Shown here: in pieces, positions 6,711 through 14,244 of the stretch | Position numbering within the stretch: position 1 is the stretch's first letter | Layout of the letters: each line of letters opens with the position of its first letter | NCBI GenBank assembly: GCA_035315345.1 | Contig: DATFYA010000179.1 | Coordinates: forward strand, 1-35,563 | Direction: 5' to 3' | Source of the DNA: Candidatus Methylomirabilota bacterium | GTDB lineage: Bacteria > Methylomirabilota > Methylomirabilia > Rokubacteriales > CSP1-6 | Length of the DNA: 35,563 nucleotides | Made by a program: the position numbers and the translations under genes | Notes under the pieces: generated by a model | Databases searched by the model: none | What the model saw: the letters and a program-made list of their open reading frames with translations, nothing else | Told to the model about the DNA's origin: nothing

Positions 6711-7343
6711 CTACGCCCCGACGGCCACGCCGACGGCGGTCAGCTGCCCGCGCAGATCGTCGCCCTTGTCCACGCGGTGGAGCACCGCCTGCATGCCCAC
6801 CGCGCGCGCCGCGTCGACGTTCTGGTCCCAGTCGTCGACGAACACGCACGCCTCCGGAGGCACGCCGAGCCGCGACGCGGCGAGCTGGAAGATCTCCGGC
6901 CGGGGCTTGGCCATGCCGACCTCGGCGGAGACCAGGATGTCGTCGAAGAGATGGTGCCAGCGCAGCTCCTGCTCGAGGCGGACGCGCAGCGAGAGATCGG
7001 CGTTGCTCAGCACCGAGCAGCGATAGGGAGGACGCAGGGCCCGAACCACCTCGACGTTGGCGTCGATGGCGACCTGCGCGCGGCGCCACTCGTCGTGCAG
7101 CCGCGGCAGCGCGCGCCCGGCGCGGCGCTCGAGCTCGCGATGCGCGCCGTCGGCCCACGCCGCGGGATCGCCCACGCCGCACTCGATATCCGCCCAGGCG
7201 GGGCAGCGGTAGAGCGTCTCGAAGACCGAGGAGCGCGGCAGGCCGTGGGCGCGGTCCAGCTCACGCGCCACGTCCCAGCGCATGTCCCACAGCACCCCGC
7301 CGAAATCGAAGATGACGGCGCGGAGCTTACTAGTATTTCCCAC
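6711..7343 (-). CDS. HAD-superfamily hydrolase, subfamily IA
   Basis: A 210-residue haloacid-dehalogenase-type phosphatase. All four HAD motifs are visible: motif I VIFDFGGVLWD with the nucleophilic aspartate near residue 12, motif II LSNAD, motif III lysine in GMAKPRPEIF, and motif IV VFVDDWDQNVDAA. The cap between I and II is small and helical. The likely start is a GTG at 7343, overlapping the 3' end of the lipoprotein gene by 14 nt, without a Shine-Dalgarno; translational coupling is the simplest reading. An in-frame ATG further upstream would add an Arg-rich segment read from the lipoprotein gene and was rejected. The substrate is unknown. Confidence 0.88.
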   Translation of the reverse strand: MGNTSKLRAVIFDFGGVLWDMRWDVARELDRAHGLPRSSVFETLYRCPAWADIECGVGDPAAWADGAHRELERRAGRALPRLHDEWRRAQVAIDANVEVVRALRPPYRCSVLSNADLSLRVRLEQELRWHHLFDDILVSAEVGMAKPRPEIFQLAASRLGVPPEACVFVDDWDQNVDAARAVGMQAVLHRVDKGDDLRGQLTAVGVAVGA

Positions 7344-7590
7344 GGATGGTGTTGGACGGCGGCTTGGGCCCGGTTTCCGCCGGCTTGTCGCTCGTGAGCG
7401 GCAGCCAGCCACGCTCCTTCAAGCACTGCTCGTCCAGGGTGTTGCTCTTCGTGCACACGTCGCGGTCCCGCTTGAACTCGTCCACCGTGTAGTTGACGTT
7501 CGGCTTGTACCATTGCCGGTCGCGCTCGGTGCTGCAGCCGACCAGCGAGAGCGTCGTCGCGATCACCAGGAGGCAATTCCGTCCAATCAT
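7330..7590 (-). CDS. Small lipoprotein, hypothetical
   Basis: An 86-residue protein beginning MIGRNCLLVIATTLSLVGCSTERD. LVGC is a lipobox, so the mature protein should start at the cysteine and be lipid-anchored in the envelope. The remainder is polar, with two cysteines (DVCTK and DEQCLKERGW) that could pair, and the frame ends RGKY. I recognise no domain beyond a general resemblance to small uncharacterised proteobacterial lipoproteins. The ATG at 7590 lies 7 nt after a -10-like TACCAT; an ATG at 7599 would add three residues. First gene of the operon leading to MgtC and divergent from the methionine synthase gene. Confidence 0.7.
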   Translation of the reverse strand: MIGRNCLLVIATTLSLVGCSTERDRQWYKPNVNYTVDEFKRDRDVCTKSNTLDEQCLKERGWLPLTSDKPAETGPKPPSNTIRGKY

Positions 7591-7597
7591 GAGCGTC

Positions 7598-7607
7598 ATG
7601 GTACCAT
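7598..7607. promoter_or_regulatory. Self-complementary extended -10 shared by two divergent genes
   Basis: CATGGTACCATG (7597-7608) is a perfect 12-bp palindrome. On each strand it reads TGGTACCAT, an extended -10 pattern (TGnTAnnnT). It would start the lipoprotein mRNA at its ATG (7590) and the methionine synthase mRNA about 5 nt before its ATG (7619). Pattern match only. Confidence 0.4.
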
Positions 7608-7618
7608 GCCGCCCATCC

Positions 7619-8641
7619 ATGCTGGACACCACCATCGCCGGGAGTCTTCCCAAGCCCGAGTGGCTCGCGCCCCCGAACACCCTCTGGGCCCCGTGGCGCC
7701 TCGAGGGCCGCTCGCTCGAGGAGGGCAAGCGCGACGCGGTGCTCCTGGCCTTGCGCGAGCAGGAGCAGGCCGGCATCGACATCGTGACCGACGGCGAGCA
7801 GACGCGGCGGCACTTCGTGTGGGGTCTGGTCGAGCAGCTGGACGGCATCGACTTCTCGCGGATGATCACCATCGGCATCCGCGCCGATCGCTACAAGGCC
7901 ACCGTGCCCACCGTCACCGGCCCGGTGCGGCGCCGCGGCTCCATCCACGGCGAGGACGTGCGCTGGGCGCGCGCCAACACGAAGCAGCGCCTCAAGCTGA
8001 CGATGCCGGGCCCCATGACCATCGTGGACACCATCCACGACGCCCACTACGGCCGCCGCGAGCGCCTGGCCATGGACCTGGCCCGCCTCATCAACGAGGA
8101 GGCCCGCGAGCTGGAGGCGCTCGGGCTCGACGTGCTGCAGCTCGACGAGCCGGCCTTCAACGTGTACATGGACGAGGTGCGCGACTGGGGCGTGGCCGCG
8201 CTGGATCGCGCGGTCGAGGGGCTGCGCTGCCGCACCGCGGTGCACATCTGCTACGGCTACGGCATCAAGGCCAACACCGACTGGAAGCAGACCCTCGGCG
8301 GCGAGTGGCGTCAGTACGAGCAGACCTTCCCCTTGCTCGCGGCCAGCCGCATCGGCGGCGTCTCGCTGGAGTGCGCCGGCTCGCGCGTGCCCATCGCGCT
8401 GATCGGCCTGCTCGGCAACAAGGACGTGCTGGTGGGCGCGGTCGACGTGGCCACCGACCGGGTGGAGACGCCCGACGAGGTCGCCGCGGTGATCCGCGCC
8501 GCGATGCAGCACGTGCCCCCCACGCGCATCTTCCCCTGCACCAACTGCGGGATGGTGCCGCTCTCCCGCGCGGTGGCCCGGGCGAAGCTGCAGGCCCTCG
8601 GCGCGGGCGCGGCACTGGTGCGACGGGAGCTGGCCGCCTGA
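7619..8641 (+). CDS. Core MetE-type, folate-independent methionine synthase (MesD-like)
   Basis: A 340-residue protein made only of the C-terminal catalytic barrel of cobalamin-independent methionine synthase. It starts TTIAGSLPKPEWL, and the zinc ligands are visible as H209 and C211 (HICYGYGIKANTDWK), E251 (SLECAGSR) and C310 (CTNCGM). LQLDEPAFNVYMDE is the family's other landmark. The N-terminal half of MetE that helps bind methyltetrahydrofolate is absent, so the methyl donor must differ. The phrases HICYGYGIKANTDWK and EWRQYEQTFPLL recall the MesD family, an oxygen-dependent methionine synthase usually partnered by MesX (DUF1852); no such partner is in this window. Starts near-leaderless and is convergent with the ligase gene. 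Confidence 0.85.
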   Translation: MLDTTIAGSLPKPEWLAPPNTLWAPWRLEGRSLEEGKRDAVLLALREQEQAGIDIVTDGEQTRRHFVWGLVEQLDGIDFSRMITIGIRADRYKATVPTVTGPVRRRGSIHGEDVRWARANTKQRLKLTMPGPMTIVDTIHDAHYGRRERLAMDLARLINEEARELEALGLDVLQLDEPAFNVYMDEVRDWGVAALDRAVEGLRCRTAVHICYGYGIKANTDWKQTLGGEWRQYEQTFPLLAASRIGGVSLECAGSRVPIALIGLLGNKDVLVGAVDVATDRVETPDEVAAVIRAAMQHVPPTRIFPCTNCGMVPLSRAVARAKLQALGAGAALVRRELAA

Positions 8642-8645
8642 CCTG

Positions 8646-10214
8646 CTAGGGCTCCGCGCGCCCCTTCGTGGCGAACTGCTGGTCGTAGAGCCGTCGCAGC
8701 TCCTCCAGCGTGGTGGCCTGCGCCGGCGACTTGTCCTCGCGGACGCGCGCGATGCGGGCGAAGCGCAGCGCGAAGCCGGACGGATAGGTCGGGCTCTTCT
8801 GGATCTCGTTGTAGTCCACCTCGACCACCACCTCCGGGCGCACCCGCACCGTGTAACCGTCGTCGCCGATGGCCAGCGCCTGGAGCCGCTCGGTCATCTC
8901 GGTGAACTCGCGGTCGGTGAGGCCCTTGAAGGTCTTGCCCACCTCGGCCCATCCGTCGCCGTCCCGCACCGCGAGGTGATAGTTGGAGAGCCAGCCCACG
9001 CGGCGGCCCGACCCGCGGTCGGCGGCCACGATCACGCAGTCCACCGTGAGCGCGGCCTTGAGCTTGAACCACTTCTTGCCGCGGCCCCCCGGCTCGTAGG
9101 CGCTGCGCGGATCCTTGGCCATCACGCCCTCGTGCCCGGCCGCGAGGGCGCGGGCCATGAACGCCTCCCCCGCCTCCACCGAGTCGACCATCACCCGCTC
9201 GGCCAGCCAGCGGCCGCCGGTCACGCGCTCGAGCGCGCTCCAGCGCTCCGCGTAGGGCCGGTCGAGATGCACGCGGCCGTCGGCCATGAGGCAGTCGAAG
9301 AGATGCAGCGTGAGCGGCCGCGAGCCCGCCGCCGCTTCCACCCCGCGCACGCGGCGGAAGCGGCGCATCAGCTCCTGGAACGGCAGCGGGCGGCCCGCCG
9401 CGTCGAGCGCGACCACCTCGCCGTCCAGGATGAGCGGCGCGGCGCCGGAGAGGTGATCGCGGGCGAGAGCGACGATGTCGGGCAGGCTCCGGGTGACGTC
9501 GGACATGCGCCGGCTCCAGATCGCCACGCGGTCGCCGTCGGCGTGCAGCTGGATCCGCGCGCCGTCGTACTTGTACTCCATCGCGGTGGCGCCGCCGTGA
9601 GCGGCCAGCGCGTCCGCCGGGCCCGCCGCGATCTCGGCCAGCATCGGGAGCAGCGGCACGAAGACGCGGGGCTGCGCGGCCGCCAGCGCGGCCGGATCCG
9701 GCCCGAGGGCCAGCGCCGCGACCGCCGTGAGGTCGCCGGTGACGAGGGCCGCCCGGCGCACGAGTGCCGGCGCGACGCCGGCGGCCTCCGCGATGGCTTC
9801 CAGCACCAGGCCCTCGGACAGCCCCATGCGCATCTCCCCGAAGATGATGCGCTGGAGCAGGTCGCGCTCGGCCCCCGAGGCGCGCGCCGCCAGATCGGCC
9901 AGGAGCCGCTCGCGTCGCTGCCGCGAGCCGGCGCCGGCGGCGGCCGCGACCTCGCCGAAGACGCGGGCGACATCCTCCAGCGTGAGCGGCGCCTCGTCCG
10001 CCGCGCCGCCCGGCGGCGGCGGAAGCCCGCGCGCGTTGAGCACGCGCGGATCGGAGACGGCAAACGCCCGCCCGCTCAAATAGACGACGGCGCGGGTCAG
10101 ATCCTCGGGCGACAGCGCGCGCAGATACTCGGCCACGAGACGGCGCTTCTCGAGTCGACCCGGGCTCGCCGCCACGCGCGCGCAAAGAGCGGCCAGATCG
10201 GAGAGCCGCGCCAT
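8646..10214 (-). CDS. ATP-dependent DNA ligase, archaeal/LigB type
   Basis: A 522-residue ATP-dependent DNA ligase. The order is an N-terminal helical DNA-binding domain (about 1-200), the nucleotidyltransferase domain with motif I MEYKYDGAR (adenylated lysine K215), motif III-like LHLFDCLM, motif IV EGVMAKDP and motif V KKWFKLKA (about 200-405), and a C-terminal OB fold ending in VVVEVDYNEIQKSPTYPSGFALRFARI. Three-domain ligases of this kind are usual in archaea and occur beside the NAD-dependent LigA in some bacteria, where they serve repair or unknown tasks. It stands alone, without Ku or a polymerase domain. A CATAAT box ends 6 nt before the ATG, suggesting a leaderless message. Confidence 0.93.
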   Translation of the reverse strand: MARLSDLAALCARVAASPGRLEKRRLVAEYLRALSPEDLTRAVVYLSGRAFAVSDPRVLNARGLPPPPGGAADEAPLTLEDVARVFGEVAAAAGAGSRQRRERLLADLAARASGAERDLLQRIIFGEMRMGLSEGLVLEAIAEAAGVAPALVRRAALVTGDLTAVAALALGPDPAALAAAQPRVFVPLLPMLAEIAAGPADALAAHGGATAMEYKYDGARIQLHADGDRVAIWSRRMSDVTRSLPDIVALARDHLSGAAPLILDGEVVALDAAGRPLPFQELMRRFRRVRGVEAAAGSRPLTLHLFDCLMADGRVHLDRPYAERWSALERVTGGRWLAERVMVDSVEAGEAFMARALAAGHEGVMAKDPRSAYEPGGRGKKWFKLKAALTVDCVIVAADRGSGRRVGWLSNYHLAVRDGDGWAEVGKTFKGLTDREFTEMTERLQALAIGDDGYTVRVRPEVVVEVDYNEIQKSPTYPSGFALRFARIARVREDKSPAQATTLEELRRLYDQQFATKGRAEP

Positions 10215-10220
10215 GGAGTG

Positions 10221-10226
10221 ATTATG
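10221..10226 (-). promoter_or_regulatory. -10 box of the DNA ligase gene, leaderless type
   Basis: On the minus strand CATAAT is followed by 6 nt and the ATG at 10214. No clear -35 was seen. Confidence 0.4.
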
Positions 10227-10240
10227 CGCCCGCCGTCTTC

Positions 10241-10320
10241 CCCCTCACCCTACCCTCTCCCCGGAGGGGAGCGGGCACATCCCGGTTCTCCATCTCTCCG
10301 CGGGGGGGCCGGGTGAGGGG
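10241..10320. repeat. Imperfect palindromic intergenic element, REP-like
   Basis: CCCCTCACCC at 10241-10250 is mirrored by GGGTGAGGGG at 10311-10320. An inner CTCTCCCCGGAGGGGAG forms a second stem at the left, and a GGGGGGCC stretch lies at the right. The composition is that of the dispersed CCCTCACCC/GGGTGAGGG elements frequent in GC-rich bacteria. It lies between the anion permease (3' end) and the ligase (5' end), both on the minus strand, and could end permease transcripts running the other way. Confidence 0.5.
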
Positions 10321-10345
10321 CCCAGCAGGATGAGGGGCGCGCGTA

Positions 10346-11575
10346 CTAGATGATAAGCAACAACCACCCCGCCAGCAGCGTCAGCACCGTCACCGGCACG
10401 CCGACCTTCCCGTGCTCCACGAAGCCGATGTGGATACCGGCCCCGTGCGCCTGCTCCACCACGATCAGGTTCGCCACCGAGCCCAGGATGGTGAGATTCC
10501 CCGCCATCGTCGACGCCATCGCGAGCAGGAGCCACGCGCGCACCGGCTCGCCGAACGTGGGGATCACCGTCTTGAACAGGAGCACCGCGGGCACGTTGGA
10601 GACCAGGTTCGAGAGCACCGCGGTGACCGCGGTGAGCACCGCCGGGCGATGGAGCCCGATCGCCGAGGCCCAGCCCAGGAGCACGCCGGTGAGGCCCGAC
10701 GCCTCCACACCAGCGATCACCACGAAGAGCCCGGCGAACAGCACGAGCAGCCCCCAGTCGATCTCGCGGTACACCTTGTCCGGATTCACCCGTCGCGTGA
10801 GGAGACAGCAGGCGGCGCCCGCGATGGCGACCAGGGCGATCGGCACGCCGGCGAGGAACGCCACCAGCATCACGCACACCGCCACGATGGTCTTGGTCAT
10901 CAGCGCCCGGTGCACCACGAACCGCTCCTCGAGGCTCCCCGCCGGCAGGATCGGCGGCAGCGCGCGCCGGTACGCGAGCCAGATCACCGCGAACACGAGG
11001 ACGAGCCCGACGACCGCCACCGGCGCCTCCCGCAGCAGGAACGTGCGGTAGCCCATGCCCGAGAAGCTGCCCACCAGCATGTTCTGCGGGTTTCCGGTGA
11101 GCGTGGCGACGCTGCCCACGTTGGCCGCGGTGGCGAGGCCGATGAGATAGGGCTGGGGCGGCAGGCGCAGCTGGCGCGCGAGGTCGAGCACGATGGGGGC
11201 CATCACCAGGCACACCACGTCGTTGACGAACAGCGCGGACAGGATGCCGGCGGCCGCCACGACCAGCGCGAGCAGGCCGACCGGCGTGTGCGCGCGACGC
11301 ACCGCCGCGTACGTCACGAGGCGGAAGAAGCCGGAGAGCCGCAGGTAGGCCGCGACGATCATCATGCCGAACAGCAGCACGATCGTATGCGCGTCGACCG
11401 CGGCGACCGCGCGGTCCCACGGCAGCACGCCGCTCACCACCACGACGGCGGCGCCGATGATGGCGACGCCGGTGCGGTCCACCCGCAGGAACGGCAGGCG
11501 CCCCAGGGCGAGGCCGAGATAGGTCCCGGCGAACGCGACCAGCGCGATCACCCGGTGAAAGTTGGCCTCGTCCAT
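10346..11575 (-). CDS. ArsB/NhaD/SLC13-type anion or Na+/H+ permease
   Basis: A 409-residue integral membrane protein with about ten to eleven hydrophobic helices, of the ion-transporter superfamily (ArsB, NhaD, CitM, SLC13). The internal inverted repeat typical of these proteins shows as two similar hairpin loops: LFVNDVVCLVMAPIV with LATAANVGSVATLTGNPQNMLVG in the first half, and LVSNVPAVLLFKTVIP with TMAGNLTILGSVANLIVVE in the second. The substrate could be arsenite, a dicarboxylate or sodium; no ars genes are nearby. It follows a GNAT gene on the same strand, separated by a long perfect hairpin, so read-through may be limited. No strong Shine-Dalgarno precedes the ATG at 11575. Confidence 0.85.
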   Translation of the reverse strand: MDEANFHRVIALVAFAGTYLGLALGRLPFLRVDRTGVAIIGAAVVVVSGVLPWDRAVAAVDAHTIVLLFGMMIVAAYLRLSGFFRLVTYAAVRRAHTPVGLLALVVAAAGILSALFVNDVVCLVMAPIVLDLARQLRLPPQPYLIGLATAANVGSVATLTGNPQNMLVGSFSGMGYRTFLLREAPVAVVGLVLVFAVIWLAYRRALPPILPAGSLEERFVVHRALMTKTIVAVCVMLVAFLAGVPIALVAIAGAACCLLTRRVNPDKVYREIDWGLLVLFAGLFVVIAGVEASGLTGVLLGWASAIGLHRPAVLTAVTAVLSNLVSNVPAVLLFKTVIPTFGEPVRAWLLLAMASTMAGNLTILGSVANLIVVEQAHGAGIHIGFVEHGKVGVPVTVLTLLAGWLLLII

Positions 11576-11586
11576 CCGATCGCCCC

Positions 11587-11672
11587 GGGGTCAGGTCTTA
11601 CATTCCGACATTTTCAACGCGCCAGACGAGTCTCCGGACGTTCAAAAATGTCGGAATGTAAGACCTGACCCC
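11587..11672. repeat. 28-bp perfect inverted repeat, long hairpin
   Basis: The left arm (11587-11614, beginning GGGGTCAGGTCTTACATTCC) and right arm (11645-11672) are exact reverse complements of 28 bp. The bases next to the loop (CAACG and CGTTC) nearly extend the stem, and the 30-nt loop has its own small palindrome AGACGAGTCT. Such GGGGTCAGGTCT-containing arms resemble REP/MITE-like elements mobilised by Y1 (RAYT) transposases; none is in the window. It lies between the stop of the GNAT gene and the start of the permease gene, with AT-rich arms unlike the surroundings. Confidence 0.75.
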
Positions 11673-11681
11673 ATCTTCCGG

Positions 11682-12155
11682 CTACCCGAGCGCGCGCTCC
11701 ATCCAGACATCGGCGCGCGGGTTGCCGTTGTAGTCGGCGATCTCCTGGAAGCCGTAGCGCCGGTACAGCCGCACCGCGGCCTCGAGCCGCGCCTCGCTGT
11801 CCAGCCGCAGCACGCGCCCGCCGAGGGCGCGCGCCTCCTCGAGCACGCGATCCATGAGCCGCGCCGCCACGCCGCGGCCGCGGTGATCCGGCCGGAGCCA
11901 CATGCGCTTGAGCTCGGTGACGTCGGGTGCGAGCCGACGCACCGCCGCGGTCCCGACCACCCGGCCCGCGGGATCGATCACGATCAGCATCACCCCGGCC
12001 GCGCCGTCGTACTCCGTCTGCCAGTCGGCCACGTCGTGATCGAGCCCGGCGGCGTCGACCTCCTCGCCGAGGAACCGGAAGTACGCGGCGAGCTCGCGCG
12101 CCACCCCCGCGTCGTCGGCGGGCCCGGCGCGCCGGATCTGGTAGTCCTCGGCCAC
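11682..12155 (-). CDS. GNAT family N-acetyltransferase
   Basis: A 157-residue single-domain GNAT. The acetyl-CoA loop is MWLRPDHRGRGVAARLMDRVL (around 88-108), preceded by VVGTAAVRRL and followed by LRLDSEARLEAAVRLYRRYGFQEI, which includes the conserved LYRRYGF of motif B. The acceptor is unknown; many relatives are annotated simply as GNATs. Translation starts at a GTG placed directly after the TAG stop of the adenosyltransferase gene, with GGAAGCGG upstream as ribosome-binding site, so the two genes are co-transcribed and tightly coupled. Confidence 0.9.
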   Translation of the reverse strand: MAEDYQIRRAGPADDAGVARELAAYFRFLGEEVDAAGLDHDVADWQTEYDGAAGVMLIVIDPAGRVVGTAAVRRLAPDVTELKRMWLRPDHRGRGVAARLMDRVLEEARALGGRVLRLDSEARLEAAVRLYRRYGFQEIADYNGNPRADVWMERALG

Positions 12156-12764
12156 CTACCGCTTCCGGTCGTGCGCGGCGAGCCCGCGCTGCCAGAGATA
12201 CTCGGTCTCCCCGAGGTGCTTGCCGACCCAGCGCGAGAGCACGAAGAGCAGATCGCTGAGCCGGTTGACGTACTTGAGCGGCCACTCGCCGATGTCCTCG
12301 ACGCGCGAGAGCTCGAGCACCCGCCGCTCCGCGCGCCGGCACACCGTGCGGGCCTGGTGGAGGAAGCCGCCCACGCGGCCGCCGCCCGGGAGCACGAAGG
12401 ACCTGAGCGGGGTCAGCTCCTTCTGGCACTCGTCCATCAGGCGCTCGAGGGCGGTCACCTGCTCGGCGCCCACCCGGAACATGCCCTCGTAGAACGACTC
12501 GGCGGGCGTGGCCAGCTCGCCGCCCAGGTCGAACAGCTCGTTCTGCAGCCGCCGCAGCACCTCGTCGAGCCAGCGCGATTTCCGGCTCGGCCTCTTCGGT
12601 TCCGCATTGAAGGCGCGGGCAAGCCCGACGATCGAGTTCAGCTCGTCGATGGTGCCGTAGGCCTCGATGCGCGGCGAGTCCTTCGGCACGCGCCGGCCGC
12701 CGACGAGCGCGGTGTCGCCCTTGTCGCCGGCGCGAGTGTAGACGCGCGTGATGCGCACAGGCAT
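12156..12764 (-). CDS. PduO-type cob(I)alamin adenosyltransferase
   Basis: A 202-residue enzyme that transfers adenosyl from ATP to cob(I)alamin, giving coenzyme B12. The N-terminus ITRVYTRAGDKGDTALVGGRR is the ATP-binding signature of the PduO family, followed by the helical bundle motif IEAYGTIDELNSIVG and, near the C-terminus, RTVCRRAERRVLELS and YVNRLSDLLFVLSRW. Length fits. It implies that the host uses adenosylcobalamin, for example in methylmalonyl-CoA mutase, although no such enzyme is here. GGGAGGAG just before the ATG at 12764 is a strong ribosome-binding site. First gene of a pair with the GNAT. Confidence 0.93.
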   Translation of the reverse strand: MPVRITRVYTRAGDKGDTALVGGRRVPKDSPRIEAYGTIDELNSIVGLARAFNAEPKRPSRKSRWLDEVLRRLQNELFDLGGELATPAESFYEGMFRVGAEQVTALERLMDECQKELTPLRSFVLPGGGRVGGFLHQARTVCRRAERRVLELSRVEDIGEWPLKYVNRLSDLLFVLSRWVGKHLGETEYLWQRGLAAHDRKR

Positions 12765-12783
12765 GGGTGCTCCTCCCGCGCCG

Positions 12784-12805
12784 AGGCTAGCACAGGTGCT
12801 AGACT
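12784..12805. promoter_or_regulatory. Back-to-back extended -10 promoters around a 16-bp palindrome
   Basis: CTAGCACAGGTGCTAG (12787-12802) is a perfect inverted repeat with a 2-nt centre. Toward the adenosyltransferase gene it gives TGCTAGCCT (minus strand, -10 at 12789-12784); toward the CoA-binding gene it gives TGCTAGACT (-10 at 12800-12805). Both are extended -10 forms. The plus-strand box ends 6 nt before the ATG at 12812. RNA polymerase could occupy only one side at a time. Confidence 0.45.
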
Positions 12806-12811
12806 CGGGCC

Positions 12812-13258
12812 ATGAGCGACTGGCGCGAGAACCTCAAGGCGGCGCCCGACGACATCGCGCGAATCGTGCGTGAGTGTCAGCGCATCGCGGTGCTGGGGAT
12901 GAAAACCGAAGCGCAGCGCGATCAGCCCGCGTTCTACGTGCCCGAGTACATGGCGACGGTCGGCTACGACATTGTCCCGGTGCCGGTCTACTATCCCGAG
13001 GTCACCGAGATCATGGGACGGCCGGTGTACCGTACCGTCGCGAGCGTGGCCCCGCCGGCGGACATGGTGAACGTCTTCCGCCGCCCGCACCACATCCCAC
13101 CCCACATCGACGACATCCTGACCGCACGGCCGCGCGTGGTGTGGCTACAGCTGGGGATCCGCAACGATCAGGCGGCCGAGACATGGGCGCGGGCCGGCAT
13201 CCAGGTGGTGCAGGACCGCTGCCTGCTGGTGGAGCACCGCCGGCTGCGTCGTCCGTGA
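12812..13258 (+). CDS. CoA-binding protein, YccU family
   Basis: A 148-residue Rossmann-fold protein of the CoA_binding_2 (YccU) family. The nucleotide loop at the N-terminus reads RIAVLGMKTEAQRDQPAFYVPEYM, then GYDIVPVPVYYPEVTEIMGRPVYR. The characteristic end follows as VNVFRRPHHIPPHIDDIL, VVWLQLGIRNDQAAETWARAGIQVV and DRCLLVEHRRL. Family members bind CoA like the alpha subunit of succinyl-CoA synthetase, but their function is not settled. It is transcribed from the divergent promoter shared with the adenosyltransferase, probably leaderless, and ends 2 nt from the convergent Usp gene. Confidence 0.92.
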   Translation: MSDWRENLKAAPDDIARIVRECQRIAVLGMKTEAQRDQPAFYVPEYMATVGYDIVPVPVYYPEVTEIMGRPVYRTVASVAPPADMVNVFRRPHHIPPHIDDILTARPRVVWLQLGIRNDQAAETWARAGIQVVQDRCLLVEHRRLRRP

Positions 13259-13260
13259 CG

Positions 13261-14154
13261 TCAGGAGACGATCGAGAACAATCGGCGCATCGCGCGTGAG
13301 CCGGCCGGCACCGCGAGGACCGGGCAGCGCGCCAGCCGGAGCACGCGCTCGGTCGTGCTGCCCCGGAGCGCGTCGAGCACGTCCGCATGTCCGGCGGTGG
13401 CCATGACGATCAGGTCCGCGTTCCACGCGTCCGCCGCCCCGACGATCTCGTCGACCGCACTGCCGGAGCGCGTCGTCACGCCCCACCCGCACGCGGCGTC
13501 ACGCGGCAGCGGAACGTCGGGCACGGAGGTCGCCTCACCGACGTGCAGCAGTCGCGCGGTCACGCGAGAGGCTCCCAGGCCTCGGACCAGCACCTCGACC
13601 GCGTCGACGGCGGCGCGCGGCGACGGGGCATGGTCCACCGGCACCAGGATCCGCTCGAGTCCGACTTCCCCCGTCTCCGACGAGACGAACCCCCTGGCCT
13701 GCCCAGGGATGAAGAGCGTCATCGCTCCCGATTCGCGCGCGATCGGCTCGGCCGTCGATCGATGAGTCCACCGCGCCATTCCGCGCCGCTGCTCGGTGGC
13801 CAGCACCACCAGCTCGGTCGGATGCTCCTGCACGAACCCGACGGCGGCGTGGACGGGATCGCCGTCGATCGCCATGATCTTGCCGACCCGGATGCCATGC
13901 GCGCGCGGCGCGACCGTCGCGTCGACCGGCGGCCCGTCGCCGGCCCAGCGCCGGAGCGTGTCCCGGATCCCCGGGAACTCGGTCCAGGTCTCCGTCGTCC
14001 GCTCGGCGGTGGCGTGGAGCACGTCGATCTCGGCCTGGGCCGCGACCGCGAGCTTCAGCGCGTGGACGAACGCGATCTCGCTGGCCGCCGAGAAATCGGT
14101 GGTGTGGAGGATTCGCCGGGTTGGTCTGGTCACCTCGTCACGGACTTCGTTCAT
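13261..14154 (-). CDS. Universal stress protein with tandem Usp domains
   Basis: A 297-residue protein made of two Usp domains. Domain 1 (about 12-155) opens RRILHTTDFSAASEIAFVHAL and ends in a degenerate nucleotide site (ATEQRRGMARWTHRSTAEPIA). Domain 2 (about 170-290) opens ERILVPVDHAPSPRAA and keeps the ATP-binding pattern MATAGHADVLDALRGSTTERVLRLARCPVLAVP (shown here as the span 251-283). Usp proteins accumulate under starvation, oxidative or respiratory stress. It has GGGAG 8 nt before the ATG and, further up, a TACAAT box, so it uses a conventional leader of about 50 nt. Convergent with the CoA-binding gene. Confidence 0.9.
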   Translation of the reverse strand: MNEVRDEVTRPTRRILHTTDFSAASEIAFVHALKLAVAAQAEIDVLHATAERTTETWTEFPGIRDTLRRWAGDGPPVDATVAPRAHGIRVGKIMAIDGDPVHAAVGFVQEHPTELVVLATEQRRGMARWTHRSTAEPIARESGAMTLFIPGQARGFVSSETGEVGLERILVPVDHAPSPRAAVDAVEVLVRGLGASRVTARLLHVGEATSVPDVPLPRDAACGWGVTTRSGSAVDEIVGAADAWNADLIVMATAGHADVLDALRGSTTERVLRLARCPVLAVPAGSRAMRRLFSIVS

Positions 14155-14209
14155 GAAGATTGCTCCCTGAATGGCCGCTGACCAGCCACCTTCCGCAGCT
14201 CGGGCCGAG

Positions 14210-14215
14210 ATTGTA
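14210..14215 (-). promoter_or_regulatory. -10 box upstream of the Usp gene
   Basis: On the minus strand TACAAT lies about 55 nt before the ATG, with TTTCCT 17 bp further upstream as a weak -35. Confidence 0.35.
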
Positions 14216-14244
14216 CCGTCCCGGAGCCGGCCAGGAAAGCGAGA

